This document shows positions 17,621-26,708 of a stretch of DNA of 64,000 bases, one piece after another (positions within the stretch are counted from its first letter, which is position 1; every line of letters begins with the position of its first letter). Below the pieces are notes generated by a model. It made no database searches, had not been told where the DNA came from, and saw only the letters and a program-made list of their open reading frames with translations. The stretch covers positions 186,001-250,000 of the forward strand of contig JAXGYZ010000005.1 in assembly GCA_040772005.1 (NCBI GenBank). Direction: 5' to 3'. The DNA comes from MWBF01 sp040772005. GTDB lineage: Bacteria; Chloroflexota; Anaerolineae; CG2-30-64-16. Made by a program: the position numbers and the translations under genes.

Positions 17621-19276
17621 CTACCCGACCCGGTACACCCCTGCGGACACGGCGGGGAGGCGCACCTGCCACCCGCCGGGCTGCGCGGTCACCGCGCCGT
17701 CCACGCCGAACAACGTCTCCACCGTCCCGCCCGATTCACCAGGCACGTCCGCCGAGACCGCGGCATCGCTGGGGTTGAGTGCCACGAGGATGCGCGCGCG
17801 GCCGTCGGCCGTCCGCCGCTCGTAGACGAAGGGCAGCTTGCCGGCCTCGGCATACAGCGGGCAGAACTCCGCGCTTGCGGACAGCGCCGGGTGCGCCTTG
17901 CGCAGGGCGATCAGGTCGCGCACCTGGCTGAGCAGGGAATGCGGGTCTTCCATCTGGCCGGCCACAGTGGGCCGCGCGGCGTCCGGGTGGATGGGCAGGT
18001 AGAGCGCGTCCGCGGGCGCGGTCGAGAAGCCCGCGTTGGGCAGTGCGTTGTCCCACTGCATGGGGGTGCGCGCGCCGGTCCGCCGGTAGCCGCCTTCCTT
18101 GGACGGCAGGCCGTGGACCGTGCGCATGCCGATCTCGTCGCCATAGTAGATGAACGGCACGCCCGGCATGGTCAACAGGAAGGTCCAGGCGCAGAGCAGG
18201 TCGGCGGTCTCGCGGCCCTCCGCGAGGCGCTGGCCCATGTCATGATTGCCGCTGGGGATGCAGATAAGGCCGCGGCCGTGGGCATCCCCGTAGTCGCGCA
18301 TGTATTCGTCCAGGAACTCGCGGATGTTGCCGTGGCCGGAGCGGTCGAAGAAGCTCCACCCATAGCGGCCGCCCCACGGCCCGTCATGGCCGCCCTTGCG
18401 GAACAGCGAGGTGTAGCCGCCCTGGCCGAAGTGGAGCAGGAAGTCCATGTGGAAGCCCGCGGGCAGCGACTCGCCCGGCTTGCCCCATTCCGCAATGAGC
18501 GCGGCGTCGGGATACTCCGCATCCAGCCACGCGCGCACCTCGCGCCAGAAGCGGGCGGTCTCGCGGCGGCCCGCGTCCTGCTTGACGAGCGAGCCGGCCA
18601 TGTCCACCCGGAAGCCGGCCGCGCCCCGCTCCAGCCAGAAGCGCATGACATCCTTCATCGCCTGGCGCACCGCCCGCGGGCCGGGCGCATCGACCGGCTG
18701 CTGCCAGGGATGGCCGGGCTCGGGGTTGGCGAAGCCGTAGTTGAGTGCGGGCTGGCAGGCGAAGAAGTTGATGATGAACCCACCGTCGCGCTCGCTCAGG
18801 CCCGTGATGACCCGCATGCCTTCCGCCGGCGCCCAGACCATGTCCGTCCAGATGAACCAGTCGCTGTACTCGTTGCGCTCGTGGCGGGCGGACGCCTTGA
18901 ACCACGGGTGCTGCCAGGAAGTGTGGCCGGGCACCAGGTCCAGGAAGATGCGGATGCCGCGGCTGCGTGCCTCGGCGAAGAGCGCCTCCAGGTCGGCGTT
19001 CGTGCCGTAGCGGGGCGCGACCTGGTAGTAATCGCTGACATCGTAGCCCGCATCCTCGAACGGGGAGGCGAAGCAGGGGTTCAGCCACAGCGCGTTGACG
19101 CCGAGCGACTCAAGATAGTCCAGCTTCGCGCGGATGCCCGGCAGGTCGCCGATGCCGTCGCCGTTGGCGTCGTAGAACGTCTGCGGGTAGATTTCGTAGA
19201 AGACGGCATCCTCGAGCCAGGCAGGGTAGGGCCGGGACGCAGGGACGTTGGCGTTTGATACGCTGGGGGTCGACAT
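17621..19276 (-). CDS. GH13 family alpha-glucosidase/amylase-type enzyme
   Basis: A 551-aa glycoside hydrolase family 13 protein without a signal peptide, so probably cytoplasmic. The (beta/alpha)8 barrel shows YEIYPQTFYDANGDGIGDL, the nucleophile D225 in GFRVDMAG, the acid/base E263 in IAEWG and the transition-state D346 in GNHD. A C-terminal beta domain covers about 440-551. Substrate (maltose, isomaltose, trehalose, sucrose) cannot be fixed from sequence alone. It starts at ATG 19276, about 35 nt from the stop of the next gene on the same strand. Confidence 0.9.
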   Translation of the reverse strand: MSTPSVSNANVPASRPYPAWLEDAVFYEIYPQTFYDANGDGIGDLPGIRAKLDYLESLGVNALWLNPCFASPFEDAGYDVSDYYQVAPRYGTNADLEALFAEARSRGIRIFLDLVPGHTSWQHPWFKASARHERNEYSDWFIWTDMVWAPAEGMRVITGLSERDGGFIINFFACQPALNYGFANPEPGHPWQQPVDAPGPRAVRQAMKDVMRFWLERGAAGFRVDMAGSLVKQDAGRRETARFWREVRAWLDAEYPDAALIAEWGKPGESLPAGFHMDFLLHFGQGGYTSLFRKGGHDGPWGGRYGWSFFDRSGHGNIREFLDEYMRDYGDAHGRGLICIPSGNHDMGQRLAEGRETADLLCAWTFLLTMPGVPFIYYGDEIGMRTVHGLPSKEGGYRRTGARTPMQWDNALPNAGFSTAPADALYLPIHPDAARPTVAGQMEDPHSLLSQVRDLIALRKAHPALSASAEFCPLYAEAGKLPFVYERRTADGRARILVALNPSDAAVSADVPGESGGTVETLFGVDGAVTAQPGGWQVRLPAVSAGVYRVG

Positions 19277-19311
19277 ACAAGCACCTCAGATGGGATGATG
19301 GGAACAGAAAA

Positions 19312-20709
19312 CTACTTGAGCATGTAATACGTGCCCTTTTTATCCCCGATCTTGACAATCAACCCCTTGTCGACCAGGTCGGCCAGGTCGAGGCGGAGGG
19401 TCTCGGGGGTCACGTCGGGGCAGAGGTCACGGTACTCGCGGTTGGTGATGCTCGTGTTGAGCTGCAGGTAATTGAGCGCGCGGATCTGCCGGTCGTTCAG
19501 GCGGCCGCTCCATTCGGGCAGCGCGCGTTCCTTGAGCAGGCCGCCGGTCGAGCCGACCTGGGCAAACCCGCGGCGCAGCGTCACCGTGAAGGCGTAGGGT
19601 GCGTCCTTAAACTCCGGGCCGGGATGGCCGGCGGCGACCATGTCTTCGATCATCCGGTCGATGCCCAGGCCCAACTGCTCGATGTAGCCCCACTCGAACA
19701 GCCCGTTGACCAGGCGCGGGTTGCGCGAGAAGTGCTCGTCGACGAGGTTGTCGAGCGTGATGTAGCCGGGCAGCCCGCCGGGACTGCTGATCTCCAGCCG
19801 GTCGTCGAACTGGCGCAGCTCCACCCGCCGCCCCGTCAGCCGGTAGTCGCGGTGACACATGGCGTTGACGAGCGCCTCGCGAACCGCGAACAGCGGCAGG
19901 ATGTGCTTGTCCTCCCGCTTCAGCCCGCGCACGACGGCTTCCCCGCGCAATTCCTGCAGCAGGATGCTCCAGGTGTTTTCGATGACCCGCGCGAGCGCGC
20001 CGTTGACCTCTTCGCGGCGGCTGTAGCCCGGCAGGCCGCCCGGCCCGCGCGGTTGCGTGCCCGCAAACCGCACGTACACCAGCCCGCTCTGCGGGATGAA
20101 GAACTGCGGATCCTTGCCGAACAGCAGCATCCCCGCAACTGTCACCTGGCCCTGCGGGTTCAGCGCGCCGATGGCGGTCAGCAGCTCGTCCTCCGTCTGA
20201 CCCAGGTCGCGGCCCAGGCGTTCGGCGCGGCGCTTGACGTAATCTGCAATGACACCGGGGTCCAGGTCGGCGCGGTCCGCGCCCGGCACGGTCTCGACCT
20301 CGAAGTCGCCGCTCGCCTTGGTCGCGGCCAGGTGGCTGATCTTGCCGCCGTCGAGCGCCTGGTTGCCCTCGCTCGTGCGGACGAGTACCCGGCCGTCCGC
20401 CAGCGCGTGCAGCTCGGTGCTGCGCGGCACGCTGATGGCGACGGCCACGCCGCTGCGGTCCTCGAACTGCTGCCACTCCGTGCGCACGAGCGGGCGGCAG
20501 TGGCTCAGCGCGGCGCGCAGCGCGGCCTCGGCGTCCTCCACCGTTACATCGCCGGTCACGCTGCCTTCGCTGTCCACGCCGAGCAGCACCGAGCCGCCGT
20601 CGCCGTTCGCGAACGCGACGAGGGTCTCAGCCAGGCGGCTGACATCCGGCACGGGCATCACCTCCAACTGGAGGCCGACGCCCCGGCGCAACAGGGTCGC
20701 GAGTGACAT
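19312..20709 (-). CDS. AlbA_2-domain ATP-binding putative transcriptional regulator
   Basis: A 465-aa COG2865-type protein: an N-terminal AlbA_2 (divergent AAA_4) domain with SRLAETLVAFANGDGG and LLGVDSEG, a GHKL-like ATPase region (REALVNAMCHRDY, RLEISSPGGLP, and a glycine-rich LGLGIDRM) and a C-terminal winged helix (SITNREYRDLCPDVTPETLR). Such proteins are thought to bind DNA or RNA and ATP; targets are mostly unknown. The start is uncertain: ATG 20709 gives the normal family N-terminus, while ATG 20745 adds 12 residues. Neither has a good Shine-Dalgarno. Confidence 0.85.
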   Translation of the reverse strand: MSLATLLRRGVGLQLEVMPVPDVSRLAETLVAFANGDGGSVLLGVDSEGSVTGDVTVEDAEAALRAALSHCRPLVRTEWQQFEDRSGVAVAISVPRSTELHALADGRVLVRTSEGNQALDGGKISHLAATKASGDFEVETVPGADRADLDPGVIADYVKRRAERLGRDLGQTEDELLTAIGALNPQGQVTVAGMLLFGKDPQFFIPQSGLVYVRFAGTQPRGPGGLPGYSRREEVNGALARVIENTWSILLQELRGEAVVRGLKREDKHILPLFAVREALVNAMCHRDYRLTGRRVELRQFDDRLEISSPGGLPGYITLDNLVDEHFSRNPRLVNGLFEWGYIEQLGLGIDRMIEDMVAAGHPGPEFKDAPYAFTVTLRRGFAQVGSTGGLLKERALPEWSGRLNDRQIRALNYLQLNTSITNREYRDLCPDVTPETLRLDLADLVDKGLIVKIGDKKGTYYMLK

Positions 20710-20796
20710 GGGTGTGAGTGTTACCGGTCCTTTCAGGGTGCGCATGGGGCGCTGAAGCGCCTACTACGAACGTTTGCGTAGTTTGTAGTGGAGGCT

Positions 20797-23406
20797 TCAG
20801 CCCCCCGCATCCACGACGGTGCTGTCCTCGTCAGCATCGGCTATCTCGACGGCCACGACCGCCACCGCAGCGACGGGCGCAGGCTGCGCCTCAGGCGCGG
20901 CAGCCGCTTCCTCCTCGACCTGCGGCGCGAGGCGCGCCATCGCGGCCACGGCATCCCCGTTCGACGGGTTGACGATGCGCACGCCCTTCGTCATCCGCGC
21001 CATGAGCCGGATGTCCTTGCAGGTCGTCCGCAGGATCAGTCCGCCGGACGTGATGATCGTCACCTGGTCGCATTCCTGCACCACGCGGGCCGCGACGACC
21101 CGGCCGGTTTCCTCCAGCCGGTCATGCGCCAGCGCCCACATGCCCTGCGTGTTGCGCGAGTGTGGGGTGAACTGGTCGAGCGGCGTGCGCTTGCCATAGC
21201 CGCGTTCGGTGATGATGAGCAGGTGGCCTTCCGGCTCGACGACGTCAAACGCCTTGACTACGTCGCCGTCATTGAGGCGAATGCCCATAACGCCCGCGGC
21301 GGTCCGACCCATTGCCCGCACCTCGTTCTCCGAGAAGCGCAGCGCGCGGCCGCCTGCAGTCACCACGAGGAACTCCTGACCGCCGCGGGTGGCGCGGGCC
21401 CAGCCCAGCTCGTCGCCCGGCTCCAGGTTCATCGCGATGATGCCGCTGGGTCGGACGTCCGCAAACTCGCTGAGCTTGACCCGCTTGATGCGGCCCTGCC
21501 GCGTCAGCAGCGTGACATACTCGGCATCGGCAAAGTCGGGCACGACGAGCACGGTCGTGACGCGCTCCTCCGCGGCCAGGTTAAGGAAGTTGACCATCGG
21601 CAGGCCGCGGCCATCGCGCGCCGCATCCGGCAGTGCGAAGACCCGCTGCCCATAGACCCGGCCGCGGTTGGTGAAGAAGAGCAGGTGGTCGAGCGTGTGC
21701 GCGGAGATGAGGTCCACGACCTCGTCCTCATCCTTCGTGCGCATCCCCTGGACGCCCCGGCCCCCGCGCTTCTGCGCCCGGTAGGCTGCGAGCGGCGTGC
21801 GTTTGATGTAGCTGGCCTGCGACACGCTGATGAGCACGGCCTCCTGCCGGATCAGGTCTTCCTCGGAGAAGTCCTCTGCGGCTTCCGGCACGATGATCGT
21901 GCGCCGCTCGTCGGCAAAGCGGGCTTTGAGATCGAGCACCTCATCCTTGATAACGCCGAGGATGCGCGTCGGGTCTCCCAGCAACTCCTCGTAGTACTTG
22001 ATCTGGCCCAGGAGGGTCTGGTACTCGTCCTCGATCTTCTGGCGTTCGAGCGCGGCCAGCCGGCGCAACTGCATGTCCAGGATAGCCTGGGCCTGCCGCT
22101 CGCTCAGCCCGAAGCGCGCGATGAGCTTGTGCCGTGCGTCGTCCGCGCTGTCCGCGGTGCGGATGATGTGGATGACCTCGTCGAGGAACTGCAGCGCGAT
22201 GCGCAGCCCCTCCAAAATGTGCGCCCGCTCGCGCGCCTGGCGGAGCAGGTAGTTCGTCCGCCGGATGATGACATCGATGCGGTGGTCCACGTAGATCTGG
22301 AGCGCGCGCTTGAGGCTGAGCAGCCGCGGCTCGCCCTCCACGAGGGCCAGCATGTTGACGCCGAAGGTGGACTGGAGCGGCGTGTACTTGAAGAGCTGGT
22401 TGAGCACCTTGCGCGGCGATGCACCGCGCTTGAGCTCGATGACGACGTGCATCCCCTTGCGGTCCGACTCGTCGCGCAGGTCGCTGATGTCGGGGATGCG
22501 CCCTTCGCGCACGAGTTCCGCGATGCGTTCGAGCAGCGTAGTCTTGTTAAGCTGGTAGGGGATCGCAGTGACGACGATGCGGTGGCGGCTGCTGCGGCTG
22601 CCGTCGCCCCCGCGGCCGCTCATCTCTTCGATGCGCGTGGCTGCGCGCATGATGACGCGCCCTTTGCCCGTGCCATAGGCCAGCTTGATTTCCTCGCGAC
22701 CGAGCACCAGCGCGCCGGTCGGGAAGTCTGGTCCCTGGATGAACTGCATCAGCTCATCGACGGTGATATCGTCCACGTCGCCCCAGCGGTCGATGAGGAA
22801 CGCGATGGCGTCGCACAGCTCACCGAGGTTGTGGGGCGGGATGTTGGTGGCCATGCCGACCGCGATGCCGCTGTTGCCGTTGAGCAGGAGGTTGGGCAGC
22901 AGCGCAGGCAGGACCGCCGGTTCCTTGAGGCTGCCGTCGAAGTTGTCGTTCCAGTCGATGGTCTCTTTTTCGATGTCGGCAATCAGTGATTCGGTGATGC
23001 GGGCGAGCCGGGCCTCGGTGTAGCGCATGGCTGCCGGTGCATCACCGTCCACCGAGCCGAAGTTGCCCTGCCCGTCGACCAGGGGGTAGCGCAGGCTGAA
23101 GTCCTGGGCCATGCGGGCCATGGCGTCGTAGACTGCGCTGTCGCCGTGCGGGTGATACTTGCCGAGCACCTCGCCGACGATACGGGCGGACTTCCGGTAA
23201 GGCGTGCCGGCGCGGTTGCCCATGTCGTCCATCGCGTAGAGGATGCGCCGCTGGACGGGCTTCAGCCCGTCGCGCGCGTCGGGCAGCGCCCGCGCAACGA
23301 TGACGCTCATGGCGTAGTCCAGGTAGGACCCGCGCATTTCCTCTTCGATGCTGATCGGCCGGACAATCCCCAGCGCGCTGGGGGATGTTTCAATCTGGTT
23401 GTTCAT
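20797..23406 (-). CDS. gyrA: DNA gyrase subunit A
   Basis: An 869-aa type II topoisomerase subunit that breaks and rejoins DNA to introduce negative supercoils. The catalytic tyrosine is Y129 (AAMRYTEARL). The quinolone-resistance region reads HPHGDSAVYD with S90 and D94, the sensitive residues at E. coli positions 83 and 87. The six-bladed C-terminal domain carries the GyrA box as QKRGGRG. The tail is Ala/Val-rich and acidic. A short Gly/Ser/Arg-rich insert (SGRGGDGSRSSRHR) lies in the tower region. gyrB is not in the window; the gene appears monocistronic. Confidence 0.97.
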   Translation of the reverse strand: MNNQIETSPSALGIVRPISIEEEMRGSYLDYAMSVIVARALPDARDGLKPVQRRILYAMDDMGNRAGTPYRKSARIVGEVLGKYHPHGDSAVYDAMARMAQDFSLRYPLVDGQGNFGSVDGDAPAAMRYTEARLARITESLIADIEKETIDWNDNFDGSLKEPAVLPALLPNLLLNGNSGIAVGMATNIPPHNLGELCDAIAFLIDRWGDVDDITVDELMQFIQGPDFPTGALVLGREEIKLAYGTGKGRVIMRAATRIEEMSGRGGDGSRSSRHRIVVTAIPYQLNKTTLLERIAELVREGRIPDISDLRDESDRKGMHVVIELKRGASPRKVLNQLFKYTPLQSTFGVNMLALVEGEPRLLSLKRALQIYVDHRIDVIIRRTNYLLRQARERAHILEGLRIALQFLDEVIHIIRTADSADDARHKLIARFGLSERQAQAILDMQLRRLAALERQKIEDEYQTLLGQIKYYEELLGDPTRILGVIKDEVLDLKARFADERRTIIVPEAAEDFSEEDLIRQEAVLISVSQASYIKRTPLAAYRAQKRGGRGVQGMRTKDEDEVVDLISAHTLDHLLFFTNRGRVYGQRVFALPDAARDGRGLPMVNFLNLAAEERVTTVLVVPDFADAEYVTLLTRQGRIKRVKLSEFADVRPSGIIAMNLEPGDELGWARATRGGQEFLVVTAGGRALRFSENEVRAMGRTAAGVMGIRLNDGDVVKAFDVVEPEGHLLIITERGYGKRTPLDQFTPHSRNTQGMWALAHDRLEETGRVVAARVVQECDQVTIITSGGLILRTTCKDIRLMARMTKGVRIVNPSNGDAVAAMARLAPQVEEEAAAAPEAQPAPVAAVAVVAVEIADADEDSTVVDAGG

Positions 23407-23578
23407 TCACCGTTCCTCAGGACAGCTCGCGCTTCACGCGATGCGCTTCATTATTATACCTCAGAACGGTCGTTTGGGCCATTTACGGGGGACGGGGTGA
23501 ACGGGAGAACAGGTGAAGAGGTGACAAGGTGACAAGGTGACAAGGCAGGGCGAAGTCATGTTGCAATCGGGCCTTCCA

Positions 23579-23684
23579 CCTGGCAGTTGAAACTGCGGCT
23601 ACCCCTACGAAACCGGCCTACGCCGGTTAGTTCCAGTCTGCGTAGGCAGACTTCGCAAGGGTAGCCGCAACTTCAGTTGCCAGG
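23579..23684. repeat. branched (three-stem) repeat with complementary hairpin loops
   Basis: Outer arms 23579-23604 and 23659-23684 pair over 26 positions with four mismatches. Inside are two perfect 7-bp hairpins: AACCGGC-CTAC-GCCGGTT (23611-23628) and AGTCTGC-GTAG-GCAGACT (23635-23652). Their loops, CTAC and GTAG, are complementary. Confidence 0.7.
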
Positions 23685-23741
23685 CGGGTTCACCTGGCGC
23701 ACTATGAAACCGCCCTGGTGACAAGGTGACGGGGTGATAAT

Positions 23742-23811
23742 GGAGTCGAGGCTTTAGCCGGTTGGGCTGTGCACGAGCGTTCACTGTGTAACCGGCTAAA
23801 GCCTCGACTCC
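23742..23811. repeat. 22-bp perfect inverted repeat, copy 1
   Basis: Arms 23742-23763 and 23790-23811 begin GGAGTCGAGGC and are exact complements. A second copy, inverted relative to this one, lies at 54763-54832. Confidence 0.8.
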
Positions 23812-23892
23812 AATTCTTTCCGGATGCAGGGCAGTTGCAAGTGATCCCTACATCACCTGTTCACCCCGTCACCTCTTCACCTTGTCACCGTG

Positions 23893-25350
23893 TCACCGTC
23901 CTTCCGCCATCCGGCGGGCCTGGCCGCGCCAGTCCTCCCGCTTGATCCGGTCGGAGAAGGTGCCCGTGACGCGAGCGAGGGTTTCGTCGCTCGCCTCAGC
24001 AAGCTGCAGGAAGGTGACGATGCCGATTTCCTTGAGCCGCTGGGCATAGTACGGGCCGATGCCCTGAATCAGCAGCAGGTTGTCAGCCTGCGGCGCGGGA
24101 GTTGTGGGCGCCGCAGGGGTGCTCCCCTCATCGGGCTGGCTGAGCAGCCCGGCCGCGCGCATTTCGGCAGCGATTCGGGCGGCTTCATCTGCGCCGGGCA
24201 GCTTGCCGCTCACGCCGGCCTCGATGGGCGCGTCCGCGTCCGCGGTTTCAGCCTGACGTAGCGCGGCCAGCCGTGCCTCAAGCTCGGCCACCTGCGCACG
24301 CAGGCGAGCAGCCTCGCTCTCCGCCTCAGCGCCCGCCACAGCGGCGGCATCCGGCACGGGCGGGAGCGTTACGGCGGGGAGCTCGGTGTCCACAGTAACG
24401 GAGGATGCCTCTACACGGAGGGGCGGCAGGTCGGCAAGCGATTCCTCCGGCAGCGGAGGTGTTTCGATGACCGGTGCATCGAACTCGACCTTCGGCAACT
24501 GCACTTCCGGCGCCTCGACCTTGGGCAGTTCTATTTCCGGGGCCTCAATCTTTGGCAGTTCGACGTCAGGCAGCTCGACTTCCGGCGCTTCGACCTTGGG
24601 CAGCTCGACGGCTCCCAGGTCAACCTTCGGGAGTTCTACTTCCGGCAGTTCGACCTCCGGCGCTTCGACCTTCGGCAGTTCTACGGCTCCCAGGTCAACC
24701 TTCGGGAGTTCTACTTCCGGCACTTCGACCTTGGGCAGCTCGACGGCTCCCAGGTCGACCTTCGGCAGCTCGACTTCCGGCGCCTCAACGTGCGCCTCGA
24801 CGATCGGCAGCTCAACCTCAGGCGCTTCGATGGCGGGCACGTCCACATGCGGGACGCCCGCTTCAACGGTTGGTACGTCAACGACGGGCAGGCCGGTCGA
24901 GGCCATCGTCGCAGCCGGCGGCTCGATGTCCAACGCTACGGGCGGCGCCTCGACCTCAGTCTCGATCACCGGTGCGGTGACTTCCGCAGCCGCAGCGGCG
25001 GCTGCGGCTGCCGCAGCGGCTGTTTGTTCGGCTGCAGCCCGTTCTGCTGCCGCGGCTTGCTCGGCTGCCCGCTTGCGCGCGGCAGCGCGATGATCCTGCG
25101 CGATTGTCAGGTTCTCCGAGATTTTGCCGAGGAACAGCAGCAGCAGGCCCAGCACCATCATGCTGAGCGCGCTCAACACTGCGCCGACGATGATAGGAAT
25201 CGTGACCCAGCCTGTCCAACCCGGCCCCCATCCCTCGCCCAGGCCGCGGCCGCCCAAGTTAAGCGCGACTACAAGGCCCGCCACAAGGTAGATGGCGGCC
25301 AACACGAGGATAGTGATGGCGATGATGCGGGTGACGCGATGTTTGCCCAT
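23893..25350 (-). CDS. membrane-anchored protein with AHNAK-like repeats and a C-terminal helix-hairpin-helix
   Basis: A 485-aa protein of four parts: two N-terminal membrane segments (about 8-30 and 45-75), an Ala-rich charged helix (RAAARKRAAEQAAAAERAAA), about 110 residues of VELPKVEAPE-type repeats, a coiled coil (ARLRAQVAELEARLAALRQ) and a C-terminal helix-hairpin-helix (LIQGIGPYYAQRLKEIGI) followed by an RNA/DNA-binding-like tail. I start at ATG 25350; the upstream extension lacks a ribosome site. The layout suggests a membrane-tethered spacer carrying a nucleic-acid or protein-binding end, but the function is unknown. Confidence 0.8.
   Translation of the reverse strand: MGKHRVTRIIAITILVLAAIYLVAGLVVALNLGGRGLGEGWGPGWTGWVTIPIIVGAVLSALSMMVLGLLLLFLGKISENLTIAQDHRAAARKRAAEQAAAAERAAAEQTAAAAAAAAAAAAEVTAPVIETEVEAPPVALDIEPPAATMASTGLPVVDVPTVEAGVPHVDVPAIEAPEVELPIVEAHVEAPEVELPKVDLGAVELPKVEVPEVELPKVDLGAVELPKVEAPEVELPEVELPKVDLGAVELPKVEAPEVELPDVELPKIEAPEIELPKVEAPEVQLPKVEFDAPVIETPPLPEESLADLPPLRVEASSVTVDTELPAVTLPPVPDAAAVAGAEAESEAARLRAQVAELEARLAALRQAETADADAPIEAGVSGKLPGADEAARIAAEMRAAGLLSQPDEGSTPAAPTTPAPQADNLLLIQGIGPYYAQRLKEIGIVTFLQLAEASDETLARVTGTFSDRIKREDWRGQARRMAEGR
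24484..24795 (-). repeat. in-gene tandem repeat encoding VELPKVEAPE-like units
   Basis: Degenerate units of about 20 residues built from [EV]ELPKV[ED]-APE and LPKVDLGAVELP recur across this stretch. Valine or leucine alternates with acidic or proline residues, much like the central repeats of eukaryotic AHNAK. The resemblance is by eye and may be convergent. Confidence 0.75.
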
Positions 25351-25513
25351 GGGGAAACCGCCTTTCTCCGAACAGAGGATTGGTGTGTTCCAAAAGGCCG
25401 ACAACTGCTTTGTACAATACCTACGCCAATTCTACCACAAAGCTTTGCTTTTGCATACCAAATTCTGAATCGTGCATTGGGAATTTCGCCCTGCCGCATG
25501 CTATCATCTGCCC

Positions 25514-26614
25514 ATGGCGCTGAACATCTGGCTGCTGAACCCCTATCATACCGGCTCGCACCGCGCCTGGGCCGAGGGGTATGCCGCGGCCAGCCGCCAC
25601 CGCGTCCGCGTGCTGAGCCTGGCCGGTTACTTTTGGAAGTGGCGGATGCAGGGCGCCGCGCTCGAATTGGCCGAGCAGGCGCACAGCTTGCTCGGCGCGG
25701 GCGAACGGCCGGACCTGCTGCTGGCGACGAGCATGACGAATCTGCCCGCCTTCTATGCCCTCCTGCGCCGCGAGCTGGCCGGCGTGCCGTCCTTCCTTTA
25801 CATGCATGAGAATCAGCTCACCTATCCGCCGCCGCCCGGCTCCAAGCGCGATCTGACCTACGGCATGATCCAGCATCTCGCCATGTTGGCTGCGGACCGG
25901 GTCTGCTTTAACTCTGCCTACCACCTGAACGCCTGGTTCGACGAACTGCCGCGGCTGCTCAAGCACTTCCCGGATTATACGCACCTCGAGACGGTCGATG
26001 CGGCGCAGGCGAAGTCGAGCGTGCTGCCGGTCGGGTGCGACCTGGCCGCGTATGACGCATATCCCCACGAACATCTGCGGTCCACACCGCCGCTGGTGCT
26101 GTGGAACCAGCGGTGGGAATACGACAAGGACCCGGCCACGATGCTCCGCGCCCTGTACACGCTGGCCGGCGAGGGCGTGCCGTTTCGCGTCGCGCTGGCC
26201 GGCGAGAACTTTCGCATGGCGCCTGCGGAGTTTGCCGAGGCCCGCGACCATCTGGGCGACCGGCTCGTCCACTACGGCTATGCCGAGAGCCGCAGCGACT
26301 ACGCGCGGCTGCTATGGAGCGCGGACGTTGTGCTCAGCACGGCCATCCACGAGTTCTTCGGCGTCAGCGTGGTCGAGGCCATCTACTGCGGCGCGCAGCC
26401 CGTCCTGCCCAACGGCCTGAGCTACCCGGAACTGCTGCCGCCCGCCAGCCACACGGCCTGCCTGTACACCGGGTTCGACGACCTTCTGGCGCACCTGCGC
26501 GCGGCCTTATCCCGGCCTGCCGCTACCCCGCTGCTCCGCGAGCACGTCCGCCGCTTCGACTGGACTGCGCAAGCGCCCCTCTACGACGCGCTCATGGAAG
26601 AAGTGGCGGAATAG
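25514..26614 (+). CDS. DUF3524 glycosyltransferase, tRNA-queuosine alpha-mannosyltransferase-like
   Basis: A 366-aa GT-B glycosyltransferase. The N-terminal DUF3524 domain reads WLLNPYHTGSHRAW and YMHENQLTYPPPPGSKRDL, which lines up with the animal enzyme GTDC1/QTMAN that mannosylates queuosine in tRNA-Asp. The C-terminal donor-binding half contains the EFFGVSVVEAIYCGAQPVLP signature. Start ATG 25514; the in-frame frame to 25472 lacks a start context. Whether the bacterial enzyme acts on queuosine is unknown. The TAG stop lies in the arm of a dispersed repeat. Confidence 0.85.
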   Translation: MALNIWLLNPYHTGSHRAWAEGYAAASRHRVRVLSLAGYFWKWRMQGAALELAEQAHSLLGAGERPDLLLATSMTNLPAFYALLRRELAGVPSFLYMHENQLTYPPPPGSKRDLTYGMIQHLAMLAADRVCFNSAYHLNAWFDELPRLLKHFPDYTHLETVDAAQAKSSVLPVGCDLAAYDAYPHEHLRSTPPLVLWNQRWEYDKDPATMLRALYTLAGEGVPFRVALAGENFRMAPAEFAEARDHLGDRLVHYGYAESRSDYARLLWSADVVLSTAIHEFFGVSVVEAIYCGAQPVLPNGLSYPELLPPASHTACLYTGFDDLLAHLRAALSRPAATPLLREHVRRFDWTAQAPLYDALMEEVAE

Positions 26615-26708
26615 GACACTGATTAGACTGATCGGACTGATTTACCTGATCTTCTGATTGCATTATCAATAAAGAAATCAGTCTAATCAGTCCAATCAGC
26701 GTTCTATT
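26610..26708. repeat. AGAACGCTGA inverted repeat, copy 1
   Basis: Arms 26610-26643 and 26675-26708 contain tandem GATTAGACTGAT-like units and end in AATAG. The TAG of each arm is the stop codon of a converging gene. Confidence 0.8.

Larger units (their letters stand above)
23495..23899. repeat. compound repeat island between gyrA and the next gene
   Basis: This fills the 486-nt gap 23407-23892. Order: GGTGACAAG-type tandem units on the plus strand (23495-23545), a branched hairpin (23579-23684), more tandem units (23717-23738), a perfect 22-bp hairpin (23742-23811) and the complementary tandem units (23851-23899). The last unit supplies the stop codon of the downstream minus-strand gene. Confidence 0.75.

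Noticed and set aside
17570..19258. 562-aa plus-strand frame opposite GH13
   Set aside because: Antisense shadow of a gene with all three catalytic residues.
23495..23545. CRISPR array
   Set aside because: GGTGACAAG units are adjacent, of 8-9 nt, with no spacers and no cas genes.
24386..25093. 235-aa Ser/Gly-rich plus-strand protein
   Set aside because: Complement of the VELPKVEAPE repeat; an artefact of repetitive coding sequence.
26610..26708. Intrinsic terminators made by the AGAACGCTGA repeats
   Set aside because: The arms are long and imperfect with no T-tract at the end, so termination cannot be claimed.
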